Shown here: piece by piece, positions 52,144-63,655 of the stretch | How the letters are laid out: each line of letters begins with the position of its first letter | How positions within the stretch are numbered: position 1 is the first letter of the stretch | NCBI RefSeq assembly: GCF_012489685.1 | Contig: NC_080045.1 | Coordinates: 4,159,001-4,223,000, forward strand | Direction of reading: 5' to 3' | Source of the DNA: Lotus japonicus | Lineage: Eukaryota; Streptophyta; Magnoliopsida; Fabales; Fabaceae | Length of the DNA stretch: 64,000 nucleotides | Program-made: the position numbers and the translations under genes | The notes under the pieces: generated by a model | Told to the model about the DNA's origin: nothing | Databases searched by the model: none | The model's input: only the letters and a program-made list of their open reading frames with translations

Positions 52144-54721
52144 ATATCGATGGAACATAGTCAAAGTAAGCAACGTTGCTTACAATCAGAATTCTACTTA
52201 GAATTTGAATCAAAACAAAGTTCACTCAAAGAAAATTTCTCTTATGATTCTACACATTATGATTCTACACATTGAACTGGAACAAGATTATTGAGACAAC
52301 CAGCGACATGCAAAATTCTTCCAGTGACAAAGCAATCTCAAATCAAAGACCAAATTTAGGGTAAGCCAAAGAATTGTATTAAGGGAGCATAATGGGTGCC
52401 CCAACCCTTAATACATGAGAGAAGAGAGGGATAGAATAGAAATAAAATTCAAAGCTATTAGATAGTTCAAATAAGGACACACTAATGAACTAAGGAAGCC
52501 ATGCTCCCATCACCTATGTTTCATATAGTTAACAAAATAATCCCCTGCATTGTGGTTAAATGGTACTAACGCATAGCAATTTAATAGCTGGAACCATACA
52601 TAGAGAATCAAAATTGTTTACTTCCTGCAATACTTTCCACATTCTGTTTCTCCAATATAATGTTAGCAACCTTGCACACCTTCACCCCTCAACCAGTATC
52701 AGAAAAAATAGAAGCCCAGAATACTGAATGCAATCCCCAATCTGCTATGGTTATCAGAAATTGTGACATTTATATATTGGAAGTCCAAAATCAAAATTAT
52801 ATTATAGATTTTACCTTATGGAACATGGTAACAGTCATAGCAAACTTAAATGCATGTTTATATATGTACAAGACAGGAATACAACCGTAATATATTTCCA
52901 ACAGTTACTTTTATTCATCATAGGCCACTTGACAACACATACTACTGCACAAAGCACAAAGATCATTGCAGCCTTGATAGGTTGAGAAATCTGAAGAGCA
53001 AGGGTACTGCCCCATAAAAATACACATACCTTCAAAAAGAGTGATAACAGTAGCCTGAAACAAATATGATTTTTCAGTTTCCAGACCAGGGACATCCAGT
53101 GCAGAGCTCAATCAAGGAGGAATTCAGAGGTAGTCCACAACTCCTTGGATTTGAAATCCAATCACACAAGGACGCACTAAAATTCTTGCACTTAGCTTTC
53201 ATCCAATTCCAGAACTTTGGTTGGTCATAACACAAACTCTAAAACATCTTTGGTTAGTACTTTGGTCGAGTACTTGGAGTGCAACGTCTCCATATCCCAA
53301 TCCTAAAAATAACCACAACAATGCAAAAACCAAAATTATAAGGAGAAGTAGGAGGGGGGGGGGGGAATACAAATCAACGATAACCATGAAATAGAAGCAC
53401 CACCTATCTGTCCAGCATTAAGAAGCCTTCTGTCATGAACCACCTAGTAGAAAAATTCCCCTCCAATCAACAATAAATCCCACACACAGGGTATGTAAAA
53501 GTGGAAACCATGCAGCATATTCAATCCCATGGTACAAGCCAACATTGAACCAGAAACAGTGCAGCATATCATTCAGCACGTATTGATTTAACACCACACC
53601 AGAGATGGCCCTGACATGAGTTCCACAGACAGACAATACACGCCTACAAAGAAGAGATGCAGACCAAAGGATTCATCTTCCATTCAAAGAGGGAGTTACA
53701 AAATTTCCCAAAAATAAGGGTAGTTGTCATCTAAAAAACTAAAACAATAGTCAAAACTGCATGATGCTGCTAGTGATGAGCTTGGCCTCAGAAAACACAG
53801 AATCACACACTTATATAACAAATTTTTCAAGCCATATTCAATGACAACACATTTTAAGTCACTTTATACCATAAAAAGGTTCCGGAAAAGTAAACTCTGC
53901 CATAAAGTGATCCATTTACCATAAAGTGATCCATTTACTTTACACTGCACAATTGAAGATAAAAAGTAAAAACTTGAAAAAAGTGCATGAAAAAGGAATA
54001 AAACTCAAACATTCATGAAAAAGTTGATCAAAAAGCGGATTCAAAAGTAATTAATTACTCTCTTATGGTGCACCCCATCACATTGAATAAAAACCCTTAT
54101 GTGAATAGTAGCCAAAATGCTATCTCTTTATAGTAGTTATAGATGTCTAGTCGATTTGAGTTGTTCCATTATCTTGCTTCATGTGTAGTTGGTTATTTAC
54201 TTAATTACTGGGCATGATCGTCTAATGCTTCTTCATGATATAATTTCAATTACAACAACTTGTGGAACTTTCATTGATTCTTAGTTCTTAAATAGAATTC
54301 AAACAATGTTTTGCTTCACTTCCTCTTTTTCCTCGTCGTTGATGCTGGTAGTGATTGCATTACAGATTTTGAATATTGAGACTATCTTTTTAACTTGACT
54401 TGTTGTTCTTTGGTTATTATTTCTTAGTTCTGTTTTGCTTGAACCTTTATTTGCAAGGTTGTATGCTTATGATGATGTCTCTTCTCTAATTAGCCACTGA
54501 ATTATGCATTATCTGGGAGTTCTGTGTAAGAATTTTGAGCACGACAGAATCTCTCCATTTTAGAATTGTATTTCTACATCTGGTATTCATCATGTAGAAG
54601 AAAGATAGATAGGATCATGCAAATTCATAAGAAAATTTGAAAGCATGTTAATTCAATTTTATCATTTGTATAAAATGCTTTTGTGGTTTCAGCTTGTGCA
54701 ATATTATCATAATTCGTAACT
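52144..54721. other. Intergenic, no gene seen
   Basis: About 2.6 kb, less AT-rich than neighbours, with a G-run near 53352. A Cys-rich frame on the minus strand (52911-53111) has no ATG and no family. Confidence 0.45.
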
Positions 54722-54726
54722 CATAT

Positions 54727-54833
54727 TGTTAGAGTCCCACATTGGCTAGAGATGTGGCCAAGCAATTGCTTATATATGGTTGTGCAAACCTTAACTCTTG
54801 AGCTAGCTTTTGGGTTAAGTTAGGCCTCCTTCA
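54727..54833 (+). repeat. TRIM 5' LTR of the composite
   Basis: 107 bp, TGTTAGAGTCCCAC...CTCCTTCA; followed at once by TGGTATCAAGAGC, an initiator-Met primer site with one extra A. Confidence 0.9.
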
Positions 54834-55453
54834 TGGTATCAAGAGCTCAGATCCTCTGACCTAATTTTACCTTTTTTTCCTTTCTTTTCCTATTTTTTTT
54901 TTCTCTGCTTCCGCTTGCATTCAATTACCAGCCGCCGCCGCCGCACCTTGTGCAGCCGCCGCCGCTGCCAACCAAGTCCCGCCGCGCCTCCCGTCACGCC
55001 GCCGGCCACGCCACAGCCACCGCGCCCAACCAACGAGCTCCGTCGCTCCCGTGCGTGTTCAATCAGCGCCGCCAAGTTCGTTCACAACGAACCACGCCCG
55101 CGCCTCCACGCCCGAGCCTCCTCCTCGTCGTTCTTGCACCGGCCGCTGCTCACAGCCGTCACCTGAACGCGCGCCACCGGCCCTCCTCCCTCCTTGGCCG
55201 CCGCTCGACGTTGTAGCCTCCTCCACGTCCAAGCCGCAGCCAAACGGGTTCAGATCCGTTCCTAGGATCCGACCCACCACAACCAGTTTTTTGTTTTTTT
55301 TGTTTTTTTTTTCTTTTCCCGGTTCGCCAGCAACCGGCTCGACCAGACCGCACCGGTTCAACCCAACCCGGTCCAACCGTACCAGCCAGCCAAAAAAAAA
55401 AAAAAAAAAAAACGATTTTTTTTTTCCAAATTCTAATCTATTTTGCAGGTTAT
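54834..55453 (+). other. GC-rich Copia leader
   Basis: From the primer site to the gag ATG. About 54930-55390 is dense in CCGCCGCCG and Pro/Arg-coding runs, unusual for this AT-rich window, followed by a 20-A tract. Overlapping open frames in it are composition artefacts. Confidence 0.6.
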
Positions 55454-56233
55454 ATGGCTACATCGGCTTCTACCCCTGGCTCTCCAAACGGCGCACAACC
55501 TACTGACACTGCTACTACTGTGGTCACTCCACCTGTGCCGTCGACTAAGCCCGAGTTTCATCCCGCACTTGCTGTCCCTAACATCAAAAACAACATCCCT
55601 TTCAAACTCAAGCTCGATAAGGACCACTATACTTTGTGGGCTGAATTATTTGAAACTCATGCTCACGCCACTCAAGTGCTCCACCACATCATTCCTCAGG
55701 CTGGCATGGAGCCTCCTGCGAGCACTGATGCTTCGTATGCCCGGTGGGCCACTCTTGACTCTACTGTCAAACAGTGGATTTATTCCACCATCTCCTTCGA
55801 TCTTCTCGCCACTGTTATGGAGAAAGGTTCTACTGCTATGGCTACTTGGAACCGTATAGCTTCTATGTTTGAGGACAATCAGAACTCTCGTGCTGTCGCT
55901 CTCGACCAGGATTTCATCTCCACTCGCATGGAGGACTTTCCTAATGTTTCAGCCTACTGTCAGCGTCTGAAACATATCTCTGATCAGTTGAAGAATGTTG
56001 GAGCCCCAGTCAGTGACCATCGTCTTGTTCTCCAGTTGGTCTCCGGTCTCACTGAGCCTTTCCGTGGTGTTGCCACCCTGATCCGTCAGAGCGAGCCTTT
56101 GCCTCCTTTCCTCAAGGTCCGCTCCATGCTGATCCTAGAGGAATCCGGTCTCGCCAAGATGTCAAGCCTTGCCTCCCAGACTGCTTTGCACACCTCTGCT
56201 TCTCTTCCACGGGACTCTGATGACTCTTCTTAG
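55454..56233 (+). CDS. Copia gag, ended by an in-frame TAG
   Basis: 259 aa from the ATG at 55454. Gag core [19 protein letters not shown] (~52-70), [24 protein letters not shown] region (~160-180) and a UBN2-type fold. The frame ends at TAG (56231-56233) but stays open afterwards in the same frame into protease and pol (56510-59746), so gag-pol is one 1431-codon frame with a single internal stop. The next codon is CAG. Between the stop and protease lies a Gly/Ser- then Pro/Trp-rich linker without a visible CCHC knuckle. Most likely a CAG to TAG nonsense change; stop-codon readthrough is the alternative. Confidence 0.85.
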   Translation: MATSASTPGSPNGAQPTDTATTVVTPPVPSTKPEFHPALAVPNIKNNIPFKLKLDKDHYTLWAELFETHAHATQVLHHIIPQAGMEPPASTDASYARWATLDSTVKQWIYSTISFDLLATVMEKGSTAMATWNRIASMFEDNQNSRAVALDQDFISTRMEDFPNVSAYCQRLKHISDQLKNVGAPVSDHRLVLQLVSGLTEPFRGVATLIRQSEPLPPFLKVRSMLILEESGLAKMSSLASQTALHTSASLPRDSDDSS

Positions 56234-59200
56234 CAGCGCACCACCAACCGCGGCAATCAGGGACACTCCAACCCCCGTTCCGGGTCAGGACCACCTCGTC
56301 ACTATCAGGGTAGTTCTGGTAAGCCTAAAAAGAGAGGTGGCTCCCGCTATACTGGATCCTCTGGTTCCCCTGCTGCCGCTCCACCCCCCTGGCGCCCGCC
56401 ACCGCAGGCATCCTGGAATCCCTGGGGTTGGGCTCCTCCCCCTGGTTGGGCTCCTTCCCCTTGGGGCCTGCCTCCTTGTCCTTACCCCACATCTCAGTGG
56501 TCGCGTCCCATGGGTACTCCGCAGCAACCCGGCGTTTTAGGTCAGCGTCCTCAGGCCTACACCGCTACTGCTTCTCCAGCACCCACTGATATCGCTGCTG
56601 CCCTGCACACCATGTCCTTGACTCCTCCAGACACCACGTGGTACATGGACACCGGCGCCTCGTCCCATACTGCGGCATCTCAAGGTACTCTCACGTCTTA
56701 TTCTAATTTAAGTCATTTAAATCAGAAACTGATAGTTGGTAGTGGTCAGGGCATTCCAATTCGGGGTTCGGGACACACTTCTATTCCTACCCCTCACAAA
56801 CCTTTAGCACTCAATCATGTCTTGCACACTCCGCGAATTATTAAAAACTTAATTTCTGTGCGACAACTCACTACTGACAATAATGTTTCTGTTTCTTTTG
56901 ATCCATTTGGATTCTCGGTGTCTGACTTCAAGACGGGGATGCCTCTCCTGAGATGTAACAGCCTCGGCGACCTCTACCCAGTCACCCGTTCCTCTCCTTT
57001 TGCTGGTCTTGCTTCTAATGTCTGGCACAATCGACTTGGTCATCCAGCTTCCTCGGCTTTAAACCATCTTAGGAATAATAAACTTATTTTTTGTGAACCT
57101 TCGCGTTCTAATTCTGTTTGTGACTCTTGTGTTTTAGGCAAACATGTTCGGTTGCCTTTTAGTTCATCTGAAACTATTACTTTGAGACCATTTGATATTT
57201 TGCATAGTGATTTATGGACGTCTCCTGTTTTAAGTACTGCTGGTCATCGTTATTACGTTTTGTTTTTGGATGATCACACTGATTTTTTATGGACGTTTCC
57301 GATCAGCAAGAAATCTCAGGTTTATGAACTGTTTACTACTCTTGCTACACTTATTAAAACACAATTTTCAGCAAATATTAAATGTCTTCAATGTGATAAT
57401 GGACGTGAATATGACAATGAATCCTTTCATCGGTTTTGTGCTGCTAATGGCCTTATTTTTCGCTTCTCTTGCCTTCACACTTCTTCTCAAAACGGCAAAG
57501 CAGAACGGAAAATTCGCACCATTAACAACATGATCCGCACCCTCCTAGCTCATTCGTCAGTTTCTCCTTCATTTTGGCATCATGCCCTTCAAATGGCAAC
57601 GTACCTTCTGAACATTTTGCCACGTAAGACTCTTCAGAATGATTCTCCTACTCAGCTGTTATATCATCGCGACCCTTCCTACTCACACTTACGTGTCTTT
57701 GGTTGTCTATGTTTTCCTCTATTTCCTTCAGCTACAATAAACAAATTGCAACCACGATCGACTCCGTGTGTTTTTCTAGGGTATCCGATGAATCACAGAG
57801 GTTATAAATGTTATGATTTGTCACACAGAAAAATTATAATATCGCGGCATGTCATTTTTGATGAAACCCGATTCCCCTTTGCTGACCTCTCCTTGACTCC
57901 TGCCCCCTCTTATGAGTGCTTCACCGAGGACCTCCCTCCTTATTTGATCCACCATTGGCAAACCGTATCATCCCGACCACCTGACCCTCCGGTCCCGCCG
58001 TCGAGTCCCACTGACTCTTCGCCTCCCTTACCGGCTCTCGCCTCCCCTCCTGCTTCTCCATCGCCTTTGCCTTTGCCTCCGGTCCCACCTGCACCACCCG
58101 TACGGACCATGACTACCCGTAGCATGCACGGAATCTCCAAACCTAAAAAGCCTTTTAGCCTTTCGGTCTCTATTGATGACCCGTCCATCTCACCCTTGCC
58201 TCGTAACCCAAACCAAGCCTTATCCGATCCCAATTGGAAGTCCGCTATGCAGTCTGAATTTAATGCACTTATTAGAAATAATACGTGGGAGTTGGTTCCC
58301 CGTCCTTGTGATGATGTTAATGTTATTCGCTGTATGTGGATTTTTCGCCATAAAAAGCAGTCTAATGGTTTGTTTGAGCGTTATAAGGCTCGTCTTGTAG
58401 GTGATGGCAGGTCTCAGATTGCAGGTGTGGATTGTGACGAGACTTTCAGCCCTGTGGTAAAACCGGCTACCATACGGACAGTTCTCAGCATTGCTCTCTC
58501 CAAATCCTGGCCCATTCATCAGTTGGATGTCCAGAATGCCTTTCTGCATGGTGATCTCCATGAGACTGTCTACATGCATCAGCCATTGGGCTTCCGCGAC
58601 TCTCAGCACCCGGACTATGTCTGTCGTCTGAAAAAGTCTCTTTATGGTCTGAAACAGGCGCCTCGTGCTTGGTATCAGCGGTTTGCTGACTATGTTTCCT
58701 CTATTGGCTTCCAACACAGCAGTTCAGATCATTCCCTTTTTATCTTCAGGCGGGGTACTGACATTGCCTATATTCTGCTATATGTTGATGACATCATCCT
58801 TGTTGCTTCTTCTCATGCTCTCCGCAAATCCTTTATGGCACTTCTTGCTTCAGAATTTGCTATGAAGGATCTGGGTCCTCTGAGTTATTTCCTTGGCATT
58901 GCTGTCACTCGGCATGCCGGTGGCCTTTTCCTCAGTCAGAGCACTTATGCTAGTGAGATCATTGCCCGCGCCGGCATGGCGTCGTGCAACCCTTCTGCTA
59001 CTCCGGTTGACACCAAGCAGAAGCTCAGTTCTTCTTCTGGGACTCCTTGTGAGGATGCCACTTTGTATCGGAGTCTTGCTGGTGCCTTACAGTACCTCAC
59101 CTTCACTCGTCCTGACATTTCCTATGCTGTTCAGCAGGTGTGCTTGCACATGCATGCTCCCCACACCGAGCATATGCTTGCTCTCAAGCGTGTCTTACGC

Positions 59201-59746
59201 TATGTTCGTGGCACTCTGACTTATGGTCTTCACTTGTATCCCTCCCCTATTGCGAAACTTGTTTCCTATACGGATGCTGACTGGGGGGGATGTCCTGACA
59301 CCAGACGCTCTACTTCTGGCTACTGTGTTTTCCTCGGTGACAATCTTATTTCTTGGTCGTCTAAGCGGCAACCCACCCTCTCTCGTTCTAGTGCTGAAGC
59401 TGAATACAGGGGTGTTGCTAATGTTGTCTCCGAGTCCTGTTGGATCCGCAATTTACTTCTCGAGCTTCATTTTCCTCTTTCTCAGGCAACATTGGTCCAC
59501 TGTGACAATGTTAGTGCCATCTACCTCTCTGGAAATCCAGTGCACCATCAGCGTACCAAACATATAGAGATGGATATCCACTTTGTTCGGGAAAAGGTCG
59601 CGCGTGGTCAGGCTCGCGTACTTCATGTTCCTTCCCGCCATCAGATTGCGGATATATTTACCAAGGGCCTTCCTCGGGTCCTCTTTGATGATTTTCGTTC
59701 CAGTCTCAGCGTCGGTGAACCTCCCGCTTCGACTGCGGGGGTGTGA
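56234..59746 (+). CDS. Copia pol: protease, integrase, RT, RNase H
   Basis: Open continuation of the gag frame; the first ATG is at 56510 (1078 aa). Protease [11 protein letters not shown] (~44-54 of that frame), His/Cys pre-integrase ([12 protein letters not shown] ... CDSCVLGKH), integrase Asp in LHSDLWTSP, Asp in CDNGREY and Glu in [11 protein letters not shown] with [22 protein letters not shown] and YVDDIIL, RNase H with [16 protein letters not shown] and [11 protein letters not shown]. No frameshift. The TGA stop (59744-59746) is formed by the first three bases of the following LTR. Codon GC content is well above that of the surrounding DNA in the 5' half. Confidence 0.92.
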   Translation, partial: QRTTNRGNQGHSNPRSGSGPPRHYQGSSGKPKKRGGSRYTGSSGSPAAAPPPWRPPPQASWNPWGWAPPPGWAPSPWGLPPCPYPTSQWSRPMGTPQQPGVLGQRPQAYTATASPAPTDIAAALHTMSLTPPDTTWYMDTGASSHTAASQGTLTSYSNLSHLNQKLIVGSGQGIPIRGSGHTSIPTPHKPLALNHVLHTPRIIKNLISVRQLTTDNNVSVSFDPFGFSVSDFKTGMPLLRCNSLGDLYPVTRSSPFAGLASNVWHNRLGHPASSALNHLRNNKLIFCEPSRSNSVCDSCVLGKHVRLPFSSSETITLRPFDILHSDLWTSPVLSTAGHRYYVLFLDDHTDFLWTFPISKKSQVYELFTTLATLIKTQFSANIKCLQCDNGREYDNESFHRFCAANGLIFRFSCLHTSSQNGKAERKIRTINNMIRTLLAHSSVSPSFWHHALQMATYLLNILPRKTLQNDSPTQLLYHRDPSYSHLRVFGCLCFPLFPSATINKLQPRSTPCVFLGYPMNHRGYKCYDLSHRKIIISRHVIFDETRFPFADLSLTPAPSYECFTEDLPPYLIHHWQTVSSRPPDPPVPPSSPTDSSPPLPALASPPASPSPLPLPPVPPAPPVRTMTTRSMHGISKPKKPFSLSVSIDDPSISPLPRNPNQALSDPNWKSAMQSEFNALIRNNTWELVPRPCDDVNVIRCMWIFRHKKQSNGLFERYKARLVGDGRSQIAGVDCDETFSPVVKPATIRTVLSIALSKSWPIHQLDVQNAFLHGDLHETVYMHQPLGFRDSQHPDYVCRLKKSLYGLKQAPRAWYQRFADYVSSIGFQHSSSDHSLFIFRRGTDIAYILLYVDDIILVASSHALRKSFMALLASEFAMKDLGPLSYFLGIAVTRHAGGLFLSQSTYASEIIARAGMASCNPSATPVDTKQKLSSSSGTPCEDATLYRSLAGALQYLTFTRPDISYAVQQVCLHMHAPHTEHMLALKRVLRYVRGTLTYGLHLYPSPIAKLVSYTDADWGGCPDTRRSTSGYCVFLGDNLISWSSKRQPTLSRSSAEAEYRGVANVVSESCWIRNLLLELHFPLSQATLVHCDNVSAIYLSGNPVHHQRTKHIEMDIHFVREKVARGQARVLHVPSRHQIADIFTKGLPRVLFDDFRSSLSVGEPPASTAGV

Positions 59747-59892
59747 TAGAATAGAATAATAGGAATAATGTATTTATTCTATTTCCTGTAATTACGTTAG
59801 TAATTAGGTTTAGTCAATATTATTTAGTCAACTGTATTTTGTATAAATACTCGGTCTATTATCAATAATAAGCACGGAAAATATTTCCTTCA
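59744..59892 (+). repeat. Copia 3' LTR inside the composite
   Basis: 149 bp: TGATAGAATAGAATAATAGG to AATATTTCCTTCA, preceded by the purine tract GCGGGGGTG and containing a TATA-like TGTATAAATACTC. No second copy at the 5' side of the Copia unit. Confidence 0.8.
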
Positions 59893-60025
59893 TGGTATCA
59901 GAGCTGATGGTTGTTTGACCATGGGCCTGGGCCCCTATCCTAGATCCATTTGTGGAGATCTCCCATATTTGGGCCACCCGTTTCATTCCACGCTCCAGAT
60001 GTTCTACACTGGACGTGAGGGGGTG
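59893..60025 (+). other. TRIM internal region
   Basis: Primer site TGGTATCAGAGC, then ~110 bp non-coding (GACCATGGGCCTGGGCCCC ...), ending in purine tract GTGAGGGGGTG just before the TRIM 3' LTR. Typical TRIM layout without genes. Confidence 0.8.
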
Positions 60026-60132
60026 TGTTAGAGTCCCACATTGGCTAGAGATGTGGCCAAGCAATTGCTTATATATGGTTGTGCAAACCTTAACTCTTGA
60101 GCTAGCTTTTGGTTTAAGTTATGCCTCCTTCA
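60026..60132 (+). repeat. TRIM 3' LTR of the composite
   Basis: 107 bp; differs from the 5' copy by two G-to-T changes (TTTGGGTTAAG against TTTGGTTTAAG, TTAGGCC against TTATGCC). Confidence 0.9.
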
Positions 60133-60137
60133 CATAT

Positions 60138-62280
60138 TGATTGTCATGATTGTTCTTTTCATTTGCAATGTATTTGTATGCGATGAGCGAGTGCTCGCCA
60201 CCTTATCTACTCTCCATCATATCATCTTTTATCTACCCGCCAAGTTATAAGTATGGTAATTGATATTTGGACCCCCGACATCTATTCATACCCCCAATTT
60301 CAATTTCGCTCGCACTTTTAAAAGTGTTTTGAATGTGCGTTACCTACGCACTTTCAAAGTATGTTATGGACGCACCTCAAAAGTGCGTTATGGTCGCACT
60401 TTGAAAGTGCGTAGGTAATGGCATTTAAGTGTTTTTACACTTTAAAAGGGGTTCAAATAGATGTGGGGGAGGTTCGAATAACAACTCCCTATAAGTATAT
60501 ACGCAAATGTTTTTTTATTTCATATGCAATTGTTTTATATGCTGACTGACATATCAAGGTGAAAGGAACCCTAATAGCTGTTTCCGAGCATAAACTTTGT
60601 CCTGACCAGACAACTACAAGCCTCTATAGAATTTTAGAGAAAAAAACTCCCCCGTAACTACGCGGTACAAGCATTGCAAAGGCCTTGATAAAATGTCAAG
60701 TATAAATCCTTTTGCTGGATCTGGAAGAAAAACCACGCTTAGGAAAGAGAGAAGAGGACTGGCGGTGACGAAGCCCCAAAAACCTAGATCTGACGAACGT
60801 GAAGGGCGATGATAAAGCCAATGAAACAGAGGCTCATGACGAGTACCACTGTCGGCGAAGTCCTTCCCCTATGGTCTCAATCTCTTTCTATTCTTTCAAT
60901 ATATTCTTCTTCTCTCGATCTCATCGCTGGAGTTTTGGGTTATGGGTGTCTTGTGAGAAGGTGGGTTGCTTGTCTAGAGATGAAATTTAATTTCTAGGTT
61001 TGGTAGGGATTTGGGAAAAATGGGTGTGGTAGGGATTTGGGTTTGGTAGGGATTTAGGGAAATTTTTGCGCTTGGTAGGGTTTTGTAGTCTTACTTGCTT
61101 GAAAACATGAAGGATTTGGGGGGGGGGGGGAACGTGAATGATCTGTAATTGGGAAAACAAGAAGAAGGATGAAGAAGAAGATAATGATGTAGAAGAATAA
61201 TACGAAGATGAAGATGAAAGCTCAATGATTTTTTTGTGGGAAGTGGGATGGATGAAAATGTTGGATTTTGGGTGGGGTTTAGGGTGTGTTCCGGTATGGA
61301 ACCAAGACCAAGGTTTCAGAGAGAGAGAGAGACAAGAGAAAAAGCCAAAATGAATAAAATGTGAGAGCCCCCACCACTTGGGTGGGTGCCTTATATTTAT
61401 ATCTTGGGTTTTGACTCGTTCGGGTCATGGGCCGCCCGACTCATTTAGTATACAAATAATGCGTAGTCCATTCTATCATATAATTGGTGCACCCATATCA
61501 GTACACAAGCCCACAAGACACCAAGGCTTAAAAACATAATTATCATGATTGCTTTCGCTTCCCGAAGCCATCATCACTTGCTCTTGTCATTTCAATAGTA
61601 ATGCAATCAAAATATTTTGAAACTCACAGTAAATAAAGTAATGCAATCTTTACCATTAAATGCCAAGCGCTAAATAAAACTCCACCAACACATTAAATGA
61701 GAACAAATTCAAAATGAAAAGACATGCCTTTAAAATGAAAAGAAATGCCTCTCCTCCCCCCCCCCCCAAACGTTTCACTTATGGCGACGATTCACTTGAT
61801 TGAAGCGAAACATTTTGATTGAATGGTTGTGATTTCCCATGTCAGAACACGCGTCTGATAACCTTGCATCCCTAAACCTTACATCTAAAAACCCCTTGTC
61901 TATATTGTTACCAAGCGTTACTACTCTCTCTACAAACATCCCCCCAAAACGTTTTGCATTCTATTCGAAAGCTTCAAGTCTTCCTTCAAGTTTCCCAAGA
62001 ATTAATTTGTAAGTCCCTCCGTTCTCATTACTTTTTCATTGAAATCCCATATAAGCTTACTTGTGTCTGTTCTTATAGCTACCGACATAACACATTTCTG
62101 AAAATCCAAACTTGAAAACCCCAAAACTGTGTCCATGAATGATAACAATGCGAAATTTAATACTTATCACCCAACTCAAATTTCTAATTTTCATCACAAA
62201 ATTGAACCATACGTAATAACCCTCTTTCTGAAAAAACACCAAGTCTTCACCTTTTCATCTTATAACTCAAATCTCCCTTT
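60138..62280. other. Intergenic, no gene seen
   Basis: Contains palindromic GCACTTT/AAAGTGC repeats (60305-60420), a G-run (~61118-61130), a C-run (~61758-61768) and a short GA run (~61319-61332). The right part (61730 on) resembles a retroelement leader feeding into the relic at 62305. Confidence 0.45.
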
Positions 62281-62304
62281 CTAATTTCAGGACTTCTCTA
62301 AAAA

Positions 62305-63040
62305 ATGGCTGCAAAACGAACTCGTAGGACCCCTAGTTTCCGCAATTCCCCTGATCTTGCCGACATCTTATGGGTCACTCGCACAATGAGCACTAAGTAT
62401 TCTTAAGTTCTGTAACACTGCTAAAGTAATGGAATTAATCACTAGTAATAATTTCCACTCTAACAGGAATGATGTTTATCTAGACATAGTTTCGTGCGCC
62501 CCGTATTAACCATGTTGTTTTGAGAAGCCCGATGATGTTACTTACTTTTTTGAAAATATCTTTTCTGGCCTAAAATACAAACTCCTCCTTTCTGACTATA
62601 CCTACTCCGTCCTCACCCTTTTAAACGTCACCCCTGCTCAACTTCACACCAATAGTTTGGCGTACTTAAAAGCCTTCAAACTTTTGTGTGTTTTCCTAGG
62701 GATCACACCTACCCGTAACCAATTTTTCTAATTTTTCGAGACCAGTAGCAAAAGTGTAAAAGGTGATTATGTTTCTCTAGCTACTGCTCGAGGACGAGGG
62801 ATTTTTACCCTGTTTAGAAGCAATTATAAACATTGGAAAGGGAAGTTCTTAAAAAATAAAGAAACTGCAAAGTGTAAAGATGTAAAGAAACAGTCCAAGT
62901 TCCCTTTTTACTGGACCAACAAACCCGCAGTCATTTTCAAAATATCTGACGATGCCTTAACCGAAATAGAAATGGTAGACTTCAAGCTTTCTTCTTCCAT
63001 TGACCTAAACCTTATTAGCACTTTTGGTCCACCAGGATTC
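62305..63040 (+). pseudogene. Relic of a Gypsy-associated (Transposase_28-like) protein
   Basis: From an ATG at 62305 (MAAKRTRRTPSFRN), broken by stops, it gives FLGITPTRNQFF, GIFTLFRSNYKHWKGKFLK and FPFYWTNKPAVIF (~62690-62945). This pattern (Pro-Thr.., FxSxYKxWKxxFF, YWTxxP) matches the plant 'putative gypsy-type transposon' family, gag-like. No pol follows. At 63021 it runs into unrelated TTTTGGTCC-type repeat sequence. Confidence 0.6.
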
Positions 63041-63655
63041 TAAAATGTGCAAACGAGGTCCCTAAAGTTTAAAAATAGCATTTTGCTACCCCACATTGAT
63101 CTTCGTCAACAGTTTTGGTCCCCCAGTTTATTTCCATCCAAAATTAACGTTTTTAGTCTGAATTGACTTTTTTAAATGACGTGGCATGGAATTAGGAGGG
63201 AGAAGGGGTATTTGGCGAGAGGAACATCACATGCCTCTCGCGTGATTTAAGTTGATCCTTATTTCTCCATCTCCATCGTGTTCTTCTCCCCTCTCTTCAT
63301 CTCTTCTCCCCTAAATCACCAACCCTATTCGTTTTTATTTTTTGTGAATTTGGGCCCCTTTGTTAAAGTTCTTTTATATTTGGACATGCATTTTTTTTCA
63401 ATAGATAATTTTTCAGAATTATTAACCTTTTTTTCGGATAAATGAAACTAAAAAACAAGATAGAGGAGTAGATGACTCTTTTTTGAAACAAAGATAGAGA
63501 GGTTTTGCCTCTTATTATTGAATAGATGTCATGCCTCTTTTTACTGAAGAAAGACATAATGTAAAGCAAAATGATCGGGCTCTAAAGGCCGGATAAAACA
63601 TAATTATTTTGTGGACAATACCAAAATGACAAGAAACAATTGAAATAACATTTGA
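63020..63655. other. Non-coding, TE-like border sequence
   Basis: TTTTGGTCCACCAGGATTCT and AGTTTTGGTCCCCCAGTTT are typical of plant TIR-element subterminal DNA. No partner end found; no gene. Confidence 0.4.

Larger units (their letters stand above)
54727..60132 (+). mobile_element. Composite TRIM / Copia retroelement
   Basis: Outer TRIM LTRs of 107 bp (54727-54833 and 60026-60132) differ at two positions and are flanked by CATAT (54722-54726 and 60133-60137). Between them: primer site and leader, Copia gag and pol, the Copia's own 3' LTR (59744-59892), then a second primer site, the short TRIM internal region and its purine tract (59893-60025). A normal TRIM would be LTR + ~133 bp + LTR, about 347 bp. 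The Copia unit sits exactly at the TRIM LTR/primer-site boundary, where both elements share CCTTCATGGTATCA. The Copia 5' LTR is absent. Confidence 0.85.

Noticed and set aside
52835..53111. Cys-rich short frame on the minus strand
   Set aside because: No ATG, no signal peptide, no spacing of a known Cys-rich peptide family.
54890..55627. Several overlapping Pro/Arg-rich and Gly-rich frames
   Set aside because: Artefacts of the GC-rich Copia leader, on both strands, with no family similarity; the real frame starts at 55454.
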